Part shown: positions 53,571-61,047 of the stretch, piece by piece
Layout of the letters: every line of letters begins with the position of its first letter
How positions within the stretch are numbered: the stretch's first letter is position 1
Origin: Virgibacillus siamensis
Lineage (GTDB): Bacteria > Bacillota > Bacilli > Bacillales > Amphibacillaceae
Reading direction: 5' to 3'
DNA: 64,000 nt
Assembly (NCBI RefSeq): GCF_900162695.1
Contig: NZ_FUIH01000005.1
Coordinates: 1-64,000 of the forward strand
Notes under the pieces: model-generated
Seen by the model: the letters and a program-made list of their open reading frames with translations, nothing else
Told to the model about the DNA's origin: nothing
Database searches by the model: none
Translations under genes and position numbers: made by a program

Positions 53571-53722
53571 TTGCGCAAATGAGGCATTTATGTAGAATGA
53601 ATTATTGTGCAAGTGACAGAAATATGAAATAATTCATATTAAAACAGCAAGTTAGAATGTATACAAAAGTTAATTCGTCTTGTTGAATAGAAGTACCAAT
53701 AGGTAAGGGGGGAAGTAAATCT

Positions 53723-54010
53723 GTGAATAAAAAGACGATACATCGTGTTAACGTTATCCTGGGTGTTTTGTTTTTTGGATTTTCTTTATTTTTGGCTTGG
53801 TTTGGATTAGTTTTAGTACCTGTAATGGATACAACATCGGGTATCATTATTCCAGTTACTATTCTTTCAATATGGTTAATTGCATATTACCTACAAATTA
53901 AGTTTCGTACTTCTGTAGCCTTTTTATTTTCCGTAACTATTGAACTCGTTGTGCTTGCAATCATAATAATGCAGGTAAGCCAACAATTTGGTATAACAAT
54001 AACAGTATGA
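53723..54010 (+). CDS. Three-span membrane protein, 95 aa, GTG start
   Basis: GTG at 53723 follows GGGGGGAAG. Three membrane helices; the last codons (VSQQFGITITV) lie in a sequence that is duplicated after the next gene (55414-55439). Not recognised. Confidence 0.6.
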   Translation: MNKKTIHRVNVILGVLFFGFSLFLAWFGLVLVPVMDTTSGIIIPVTILSIWLIAYYLQIKFRTSVAFLFSVTIELVVLAIIIMQVSQQFGITITV

Positions 54011-55439
54011 TGGTGCAGTCTTAAGCAAAAGGGCGCAGTTATCGAATAAGAGCTGTGCTCTTCTTGGCTCATGAGAGCCAGATTGGATGAATTCATTCTT
54101 TTAAGTAGTAAAATTATATAAGAACATCACGGGGGGATATTAAGTGATTAAAGGAATATATGAATTTATAAGTGAAGCACAGTTAAAAAATTATGCAGAA
54201 CTTGCTGTACGAGTTGGTGTAAATCTGCAAAAAAATCAATTATTGATTATTCATAGTGATATACAACATGCTACGTTTGCACGTCTAATCCAAACGGTAG
54301 CCTACGAGGTAGGAGCTTCAAATGTATTTATAGATTGGACAGATGAACAGTCTACCAAAGAATTTTACTTAAATGCAGCAGATAGTGTCATTGATCACTT
54401 TCCTGATTGGCAGGCTGCCCGCTTTAAGGAGTGGGACGATGCGGGTGCTGCTTACATCCATATTATTTCTGAGAACTTAGATGTCTTTAAGAATGTTTCC
54501 ACAGAACGGATGAGCCGCTTCCAAAAGGCCTCTCGCACCAAATTGAAGGCTCATTACGCAAAGATTAGATCCCACGAGATTCGCTGGTGTCTTCTAGCTG
54601 TCCCGTACTTCGCATGGGCAACTAAAGTATTTCCTCACTTAAGTAAAGAAGAAGCCCTGCAATCATTATGGCAATTAATCTTACGTGGAGCTCGGGCAGA
54701 TGGAAAAAATCCTATAAAAGACTGGGAAAATCATAACAGAGCCTTCGAGTCCCGGAAAAAGTTTCTAAACGACAGCCAGTTCGAAGCCCTGCATTTTACA
54801 AATAGCCGTGGAACTGATTTATTAGTTGGTCTACCTAAAAATCATCTCTATATCGGTGGGGGTGTCATAGATAAAAATGGAATACCTTTCTTTCCGAACA
54901 TTCCTACGGAAGAAATATTTACTGCTCCCCATAAAAATAAGGTGAAAGGCAAATTGGCAGGTGCTAAACCTCTTATCTATGAGGGAAGTGTCATCGATGA
55001 ATTTTATCTAATTTTTAAAGATGGACGGATTACCCACTATTATGCCACAAAGGGACAAGAAGTGTTACAAAATCTCATCGAAACAGACGAAGGTTCACAT
55101 TATCTAGGTGAAATTGCCTTGGTTTCTAACAATTCCCCCCTTTCTCAGGCAGATACTCTTTTTTACAATACCTTGTTTGATGAAAATACGGCCTGTCATA
55201 TTGGAATCGGAAATGCATCTCCCTCCAATATTCAAAATGGCATTGACCAATCTGAGGAAGGGTTGAAGGCAACGGGTATGAATACTTCACTTTTGTTAGT
55301 CAATGTGACCTTTGGTACAGAAGATATGAAAGTAGTGGGCATTAAAGAAGGTGGAATTGAAGTCCTGCTAATGAAAGATGGTGATTTCCAATTCTAATTT
55401 AGCTACTCCTTAACAGGTAAGCCAACAATTTGGTATAAC
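53972..55439. repeat. Direct repeats flanking the M29 peptidase gene
   Basis: The 26-base sequence starting CAGGTAAGCCAACAATTTGG at 53972 recurs at 55414, and similarity continues loosely through GATGGT and TCTTTAGCAAA-like tracts. The repeats bracket the intergenic region and pepS-like gene, suggesting a duplication or insertion event that captured it. Confidence 0.75.
54144..55397 (+). CDS. M29-family aminopeptidase (AmpS/PepS-like)
   Basis: 417 residues with the M29 signature NIPTEEIFTAP (metal-binding Glu), EGSHYLGEIALV (Glu and His) and ACHIGIGNA (His). These two-metal cytosolic enzymes remove N-terminal residues from peptides. Full length for the family (about 410). GTG 54144 follows GGGGGG. 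Flanked by direct repeats, so probably acquired cargo. Confidence 0.92.
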   Translation: MIKGIYEFISEAQLKNYAELAVRVGVNLQKNQLLIIHSDIQHATFARLIQTVAYEVGASNVFIDWTDEQSTKEFYLNAADSVIDHFPDWQAARFKEWDDAGAAYIHIISENLDVFKNVSTERMSRFQKASRTKLKAHYAKIRSHEIRWCLLAVPYFAWATKVFPHLSKEEALQSLWQLILRGARADGKNPIKDWENHNRAFESRKKFLNDSQFEALHFTNSRGTDLLVGLPKNHLYIGGGVIDKNGIPFFPNIPTEEIFTAPHKNKVKGKLAGAKPLIYEGSVIDEFYLIFKDGRITHYYATKGQEVLQNLIETDEGSHYLGEIALVSNNSPLSQADTLFYNTLFDENTACHIGIGNASPSNIQNGIDQSEEGLKATGMNTSLLLVNVTFGTEDMKVVGIKEGGIEVLLMKDGDFQF

Positions 55440-55671
55440 GATAGTGGGGTGATGGTTATTTGCCAGTTTTGGGGTCTTTAGCAAATATAGACAGAAAATG
55501 ATTGTTCCAGAATCGGGCGCGATTAATTAATAAAAATCGTCCCAATATCGCGAATAAGGGACATTTAATTGAATAAGGAAATTTAGTAAAGAAGTGATAA
55601 ACATGAAAAATATAAACTACCTGTGCGTGAATGGGTGTTTTGTATTTGAAGGTCGTTCTCCAAGACGTTAG
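55440..55671. repeat. Gene-free stretch with a CGGGCGC-family hairpin
   Basis: GGGCGCGATT../..AATCGTCCC at about 55512-55544 is another member of the dispersed hairpin family. A tiny frame at 55603 has no good site and is not called. Confidence 0.5.
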
Positions 55672-56265
55672 TTACTGCTCTGGAGCTGTCCGATACGTAG
55701 CAATGATGACACCTGTATTCGTGGTTACTGAATCGACTAGATTGAGGTGTGCTGTCGAGCTATCACTGGGAAACAAACGGCGTCCTTTACCAAGAACCAG
55801 CGGATGAATCATCAGTACGTACTCGTCAATTAAATCATGTTGCATTAATGACCGGACCAGCTTTCCGCTGCCGAAGATCACTATAGTCTTATTATGTTCC
55901 TTCTTAAGCTGGGCAACTGTTTCAGGAATTTCCCCTTTTAGGAGTATGGAGTTTTCCCAGGGCAACGGTTCAACCATGATGGTAGAGGTAACGAATTTCT
56001 CTACGTTGCTAAGTGCTTCGGAAATAGAACGATCCTTTGACGAATTGGCCCAGGCCTTTTCCAAACCTTCATAGGTGGTGCGCCCAACCAGCAAAGACCA
56101 TGAACTGCTCATATATTTGCTCTGTACCTTCATCATGAAAGGATCATTCCCAGCCACCGCCCAACCACCGTACTCGAAACCCTCCCGTGTGTCCTCGTCG
56201 GGTAGGCCGGGGCTTTGCATTACTCCGTCGAGGGTTAAATGTTCGATCACTACTATTTTTGCCAT
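55672..56265 (-). CDS. RibD C-terminal/DHFR-fold reductase
   Basis: 197 residues opening MAKIVVIEHLTLDGVMQSPG, with LLVGRTTYEGLEKAW and VIFGSGKLVRSLMQHDLIDEY, the pattern of RibD_C/dihydrofolate-reductase-like NADPH enzymes found singly in many bacteria. The substrate is unknown; such stand-alone proteins are not proven folate enzymes. ATG 56265 follows AAAGGGGATAG; the longer frame lacks a site. Confidence 0.88.
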   Translation of the reverse strand: MAKIVVIEHLTLDGVMQSPGLPDEDTREGFEYGGWAVAGNDPFMMKVQSKYMSSSWSLLVGRTTYEGLEKAWANSSKDRSISEALSNVEKFVTSTIMVEPLPWENSILLKGEIPETVAQLKKEHNKTIVIFGSGKLVRSLMQHDLIDEYVLMIHPLVLGKGRRLFPSDSSTAHLNLVDSVTTNTGVIIATYRTAPEQ

Positions 56266-56417
56266 TTCTATCCCCTTTCTTAAGTGAATATGTGTCACTT
56301 TGTTTCCTTTTCTTGACGCCTCTTATTTTACTTTATTATTATAACACTTTTATAAACTTTGATTTCTTATAGGTTGCTATCGTGGACAACTAATACTATT
56401 ACTTTACTATTTCGATT

Positions 56418-56456
56418 GGGCGCAAGAATTGAAAAAGACTTGCGCCCGCTTTTTCT
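56418..56456 (+). terminator. CGGGCGC-family terminator hairpin
   Basis: GGGCGCAAG-AATTGAAAAAGA-CTTGCGCCC followed by GCTTTTTCTTT; a functional-looking intrinsic terminator. Confidence 0.75.
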
Positions 56457-56599
56457 TTAAAGAGCCATTTTGAGGACAGGGGGGTTACAATTGCTAGAAA
56501 TGTCGTGGAGTTCTTTTCATATTGGATATGAACCCTACTTATTGTTGGTGATTCGGATATTGATCTAAACATTCGTGAAAAATGATTTTTAATAAAAAT

Positions 56600-56680
56600 A
56601 AACATATATGGTTATGAAACTAATTATGTAATGTAAACAAATATGTAATATAAAACGTAAACATAAACTTAATATTTTAG
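56600..56680. repeat. parS-like AT-rich repeat, copy 3
   Basis: ACATATATGGTTATGAAACTA, a short TGTAATGTAAACAAA insert, then the AATATAAAACGTAAACATAAA core. It lies within the larger duplication shared with 41293-41450. Confidence 0.6.
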
Positions 56681-57012
56681 AATAGCCACCATTAATGTTC
56701 AACCAAAGTACTGCAATATAAAACTTTGGATATTAAAAATCCGGATAAAAACCCCGCAGTTGCGGGGGCAGTTACAAGAGAGGGAGTAGGTAATTTCTTC
56801 CTTTTTTATTTTTTTCAATGTAAGGTTGAATATACAAACAAATGAATTTATAATTCGGAGATTATTTTTCCGCGTATAAGGCTAAAATGCATGCAAAGAA
56901 TAAATAATTGGCGAGAAACTATATTTGCATTCAAGTTAATTTCGCAAAATAAAGGAAACGTTGGTTGAGAGAGTTCAACGGTAGTAATATCTATCCCTCT
57001 CCTCGAGTATTA
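56681..57012. other. Gene-free stretch
   Basis: Contains a CCCCGC-AGTT-GCGGGG hairpin (56752-56767) and nothing else I can support. Confidence 0.5.
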
Positions 57013-57455
57013 CTATCCATCATTGATTATATATGATTGGTCTCTAACTACGATAGTATCAGGCTTAAAACGAATGAACACATTTTGCGGATCTTGATAT
57101 TTGAATCTGGAATCCCAATTCATTTCATTTAAACCCAAATATTTGGTTAACAATAGTTTCGCTAAGTCATAATTGAATGGTTCTACAGTTGCTTTTCCTC
57201 TGAAGCCCGCGTGTAATACTTTACCGGTAGTATGATCAAAATCCACAATACCAATAGCACAAATTGGATGTTTATCTACCCTTAATGGAAATGTACCTTC
57301 AGGTGTTCCAATAATCCAAAGACATTCATCCTTCCAAAAAACCACACTGGTGATTCCCTTGGTCCTTCGAGTGACAAAGTTGAAAGATGCGCAAATAATG
57401 GCTTTTCTAAAAACTTATCGAGATCAAAACTTCTTTTCCCTTTTATGATCTTCAT
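57013..57455 (-). pseudogene. Frameshifted pyridoxamine-phosphate-oxidase-like (PNPOx) gene
   Basis: The upstream frame from ATG 57455 reads MKIIKGKRSFDLDKFLEKPL to ..PRESPVWFF; the downstream frame continues WKDECLWIIGTPEGTFPLRV to the stop at 57013. The two parts join naturally if the run of six A/T at 57336-57341 had seven bases. The whole would be a flavin-reductase-fold PNPOx-type protein of about 147 residues. Either a true mutation, slippage-expressed gene or sequencing error. Confidence 0.75.
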
Positions 57456-57823
57456 CCGTTTTCGCCCCCAATAATATAAGGTTATATTATATATGAATCA
57501 TATCGTGGATTAGCGTTACTGTTAATGTTTGATAAAATAAACGTGAATATTGTTAATCATCCTTCAATAAAATTAATTAATTTTATTTTAATAGTAGCAT
57601 TGTTTTAGGAAAATTCCTATTCAAATATACATTCTTTTTTCCGCATATATCAAATCGCTTGTTTTTAAACACTTGTCAGAATAGTAAGTAATAGAAGGAT
57701 TTGTTGAATACTTGCATGAGGATATTTAAAAGTTACCAAGTATTATTTATATACAAGCGTCTCTTTTGGTGATAAAATGAATGTAACATAAGAAACGTTA
57801 TGTTGCATTGGAGGTTATTGGTT
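57456..57823. other. Gene-free stretch upstream of the recombinase
   Basis: AT-rich, with AAGAAACGTT near the recombinase start; no gene or strong repeat is seen. Confidence 0.45.
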
Positions 57824-58690
57824 TTGCAAGAAGAATTAATTCAGAATAAACAAAGTATTATGAGTCATGATAAAAATACAGATGATAAAATTATCGGATT
57901 GTGGTTGCATGGAAGAAGTAAAAATACAATTGCAGCTTATTCACGTGATATTAGAGATTTTCGAAAATTTATTGAGAAACCATTGGCAAAAGTTACATTG
58001 GAAGATTTACAGCGTTACGCAGATTCACTTTATCATTTCTCAACCGGCACAATCCGACGCCGGCTTTCTTCAGTAAAATCTTTATATGCATTTGGGTATC
58101 GTGTCAATTTACTACCAGTTAACGTTGCCGATCCCCTTCGGGTGCCAAGACTCAAAGATACTTTAGCAGAACGGATCCTAACGTTGAGTGAGGTTCATCG
58201 TATGTTTGCGTTGGAAAAAAACTACCGAAATCGTATCATCCTACAATTTCTCTACATTACCGGAATCAGGGTCAGTGAATTAGTTCGTTTAACCTGGAAA
58301 GATGTGCAACCGCGTGAGATTGGTGGTCAGGTAACAATATACGGGAAAGGTAATGAAACAAGAGCTATCTTAATACCAAATCCACTTTGGGAAGAATTGT
58401 TGGGATTAGAAGGGGCAAGTGATGGTCCGATTTTTAAAAGCCGGAAAGGTGATGGCCACTTAAACCGTACACAGGTACACCGAATTGTGAAAAACAGCGC
58501 TAAAACAGCAGGTTTATCAGTATCACCTTCTGCCCATTGGCTGCGCCATGCACACGCAAGTCATGCACTAGATCAAAAAGCACCTATTCATTTAGTGCAA
58601 ACTACTCTTGGCCATGCAAATGTAGCAACGACTGGTCGCTATTTACATGTTCGGCCGAATGAATCATCTTCGACATATTTAAATTTATAA
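57824..58690 (+). CDS. Tyrosine recombinase (XerC/D-like)
   Basis: 288 residues: N-terminal core-binding domain (SKNTIAAYSRDIRDF) and C-terminal catalytic domain with Arg in ITGIRVSELVRL, the HWLRHAHASH box and nucleophilic Tyr in TTGRYLHV. It cuts and rejoins DNA, for example to resolve plasmid multimers. TTG 57824 is 9 bases after TTGGAGG; the ATG at 57800 precedes the site. Its recognition site is not obvious. Confidence 0.92.
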   Translation: MQEELIQNKQSIMSHDKNTDDKIIGLWLHGRSKNTIAAYSRDIRDFRKFIEKPLAKVTLEDLQRYADSLYHFSTGTIRRRLSSVKSLYAFGYRVNLLPVNVADPLRVPRLKDTLAERILTLSEVHRMFALEKNYRNRIILQFLYITGIRVSELVRLTWKDVQPREIGGQVTIYGKGNETRAILIPNPLWEELLGLEGASDGPIFKSRKGDGHLNRTQVHRIVKNSAKTAGLSVSPSAHWLRHAHASHALDQKAPIHLVQTTLGHANVATTGRYLHVRPNESSSTYLNL

Positions 58691-59021
58691 AGAATATATA
58701 ATATGGAAGAAACTCGACCCTAAATTTAGAATAATGAAGATTAATAATATCTATTTTGGAAAGAACTTTACTTCTCCCAATGCTTAAGCAAAGATATAGC
58801 TTTAAGCTATTTTTTGTTAATGCTTTTTTCATCAACATACGTTTTTTTGAGATTGTTCAATTTATCTTTAAAGGTGTTTTATCACCCTTACGTTCTGGGT
58901 TGCAGCTGCATGATAACTATATGATTGCATTAACCCCCGTTATCTACTCCTGCCTTAATTTCCAATAAAAAATAACCCCATTATGCTTGGTAGGGGTTAT
59001 TTTCTGACTTTAATCTGATTA
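58691..59021. other. Gene-free stretch with two terminators
   Basis: ATAGCTTTAAGCTATTTTTT (58794-58813) could end the recombinase transcript. AAAATAACCCC/GGGGTTATTTT (58967-59003) separates it from the AbrB-like gene. Open frames here lack sites. Confidence 0.6.
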
Positions 59022-59429
59022 TTAAAATGGCTGCATCAGATATTTTTTGCCCAAGGCAGTCTGCAAACAATGGTCACAAATATATTTTCCGTAAACCGGG
59101 GTCATTTCCAAACCAGTTCTATCACAAAAAATACAAATGTTTTTATTTCCTCGCAAATAGAAGCCGTTAACCCCTTTATACATTTCAATATAATCTTGAT
59201 ACTCCCAATTGATTTTTTTGCGAAACGAAATTGGAATAGATAATCTACCTTGATAATTGATGGTACGTAAATGTTCTGTTATATTCCCTTGCGCTATTTG
59301 CATATGAATCATACTGCCCTCTAAAGAAAGCTCAACCTGCTTAGATTCTAATTGATGGGTTTTCCTAATATTTTTGGAAAATAAGACGCGTCCATTTGGA
59401 GCCACTTTGACAAAATCAAGAAACTTCAT
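59022..59429 (-). CDS. AbrB/SpoVT-like protein with C-terminal zinc ribbon
   Basis: 135 residues. Two swapped-hairpin AbrB-like elements are visible (VKVAPNGRVLFSKNIRK near 7-23, INYQGRLSIPISFRKKI near 58-74), followed by a CIFC..CDHC zinc ribbon (about 98-125). AbrB-type proteins are transition-state DNA-binding regulators; the extra ribbon is unusual. ATG 59429 has AAGGTG 6 bases upstream. Adjacent to the kinase relative in the same orientation. Confidence 0.7.
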   Translation of the reverse strand: MKFLDFVKVAPNGRVLFSKNIRKTHQLESKQVELSLEGSMIHMQIAQGNITEHLRTINYQGRLSIPISFRKKINWEYQDYIEMYKGVNGFYLRGNKNICIFCDRTGLEMTPVYGKYICDHCLQTALGKKYLMQPF

Positions 59430-59499
59430 CTCATTCACCTTACCTTGTCTAGTCTATGAGTTTTTTCGATTATCTTATCTAATCCTTCACAGGTTAAAA

Positions 59500-60267
59500 T
59501 CATTTGAATTTATTCGGATCAAACGGAAATATTACCTCAAAAGCCCATTTATTTTCTTTATTTCGAAATGCCTGTATATATCCACCGTGATTTTCTACAA
59601 CGTTAAGAACTATCATTAAATCCAACCCGTTTCCGTTGGACTCAGCAGCACTTAAAGCATCTTCTATTCGCCCAAAACATGAGGAAGAATTGGTATCTCC
59701 TTCACCCGTGATGGTAATTTTTAGGTTAGTTGCATCATATTGCTTCACGTTAATCATCAAGGCTTTGGATTCAGACATTGATTCAATACTATATATCAAA
59801 TAAACAAACGCTAGAATTATTTGTTCCCTTACACACCTTACAAAAGAAAAGCCATTTTTAACATGCGATGTCACTTGTATATGATGGGTTTTTTCCATTT
59901 GTTTTACCGTTTCTTTCAAGAGGGAAACCATGCTTTCACTTGTGATTTGATAATTGTCCGATTTTGTAACGACTAACAAATCTGTAATCACGTTTTCCAT
60001 ATATTGAATTTCATTTATCATTAGTTGGCTGTACCTTTTAAGATTATTCTCTGTCAGTGATCCGGAATTTTGCTTTATAAGCTGGAGAAATCCTTTTATA
60101 CCTGTCATGGAATTTCGAAATTCCCGCCCCAGATACCCAGTCGCCTTTTCGCCAATATGGTACTCACCCTGTATAAAGGGCTCTTTTTGCAGAGAATCTT
60201 TACAATTACTCAATCTTTTTGATTCCTGCATAATTGACGTGTTGTACGCCATTGTATCTTTCACCAT
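59500..60267 (-). CDS. Sporulation-kinase relative without phosphoacceptor His
   Basis: 255 residues with a HisKA-like helix (LGREFRNSMTGIKGFLQL, residues 46-63) and a HATPase_c-like domain (about 125-250). The position of the phosphorylated His in HExRNP is Arg48. The N-box Asn is replaced (LIYSIESM), and the DNGxG motif reads TGEGD, while GNGLDL and VENHGGYI remain. So autophosphorylation is unlikely; it may titrate Spo0F/Spo0B-like partners. GGGAGGT precedes ATG 60267. The best guess is a decoy in the sporulation phosphorelay. Confidence 0.75.
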   Translation of the reverse strand: MVKDTMAYNTSIMQESKRLSNCKDSLQKEPFIQGEYHIGEKATGYLGREFRNSMTGIKGFLQLIKQNSGSLTENNLKRYSQLMINEIQYMENVITDLLVVTKSDNYQITSESMVSLLKETVKQMEKTHHIQVTSHVKNGFSFVRCVREQIILAFVYLIYSIESMSESKALMINVKQYDATNLKITITGEGDTNSSSCFGRIEDALSAAESNGNGLDLMIVLNVVENHGGYIQAFRNKENKWAFEVIFPFDPNKFK

Positions 60268-60336
60268 GGTTACCTCCCTTCAGCAATTTGAATGTATTGT
60301 ATTTATGCTTGAACTAACTATTGAATCAGCATTTAT

Positions 60337-60990
60337 TTAATTCGATATAAGGGAACTTTGAACGATATAACGTTCAGGTGCATTCCCGATGTAATCAAAT
60401 GGATAGCACGTTGTCAGGGTCAATGTTGGTTTTTTCTTTTTCGTGATTACTGTTCGATCATTTGCATCTGTTACCCAAATTTTTTCAATGCGGTATTTTC
60501 GTTTTTGACCATTAAAAGTAACCCAAAAAATATCGCCTTTTTTCAGTTTCCCCAACCCTGTAAATACGGTATCCCGGTGGCCACTTAAAACAGTGTGACC
60601 TTTCTTGGCATTTGGCACTGTCGTCCAGCGACTCACATACATGCCTACTCCCTGACTTAATACACTCGGGTTGGTACCCCAATATAATGAATAGGACTTA
60701 TTTAAAGCAGGAACAATTAATTTTCCGATTTTCTGTCCTAATGAGAAATTATGTTTTAGGGTCGATACATTTTCTACTGTTTGTTGATCCTTTTCTTCCT
60801 TCGCCCCAACAGCCATTTTTTCATTAAAGCGTGGTTCTTTTTCTTCGGAATATGAATTGCTTTCAGATATCGTGGAGGAAATCGTTTGTACCGATTGTTT
60901 CCCCTTCCACCATTTATACAAATTTCCTGTACTAAAAATTAAACCTAAAAACAATAACAAAATCCCTAAAACTTTCATTCCTTTGTGCAT
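60337..60990 (-). CDS. Class D sortase (second copy)
   Basis: 217 residues: N-terminal membrane helix, acidic/Ser linker, then the sortase domain with His138 (SGHRDT), Cys195 (TLTTCYPF) and Arg207 (APERY). It anchors LPXTG proteins to the wall; the gene immediately upstream, 57 bases away, encodes the giant LPNTG protein, the likely substrate. Very similar to the copy at 38974-39636. Confidence 0.93.
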   Translation of the reverse strand: MHKGMKVLGILLLFLGLIFSTGNLYKWWKGKQSVQTISSTISESNSYSEEKEPRFNEKMAVGAKEEKDQQTVENVSTLKHNFSLGQKIGKLIVPALNKSYSLYWGTNPSVLSQGVGMYVSRWTTVPNAKKGHTVLSGHRDTVFTGLGKLKKGDIFWVTFNGQKRKYRIEKIWVTDANDRTVITKKKKPTLTLTTCYPFDYIGNAPERYIVQSSLISN

Positions 60991-61014
60991 GATTGATCAC
61001 CTCTTATTACCATG

Positions 61015-61040
61015 AAGAGAGCTGGAGGCCAGCTCTCTCA
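61015..61040 (-). terminator. Hairpin between adhesin and sortase genes
   Basis: GAGAGCTGG-CCT-CCAGCTCTC stem between the two genes, without a long T-run on the minus strand; it may attenuate rather than stop transcription. Confidence 0.6.
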
Positions 61041-61047
61041 AATGACA

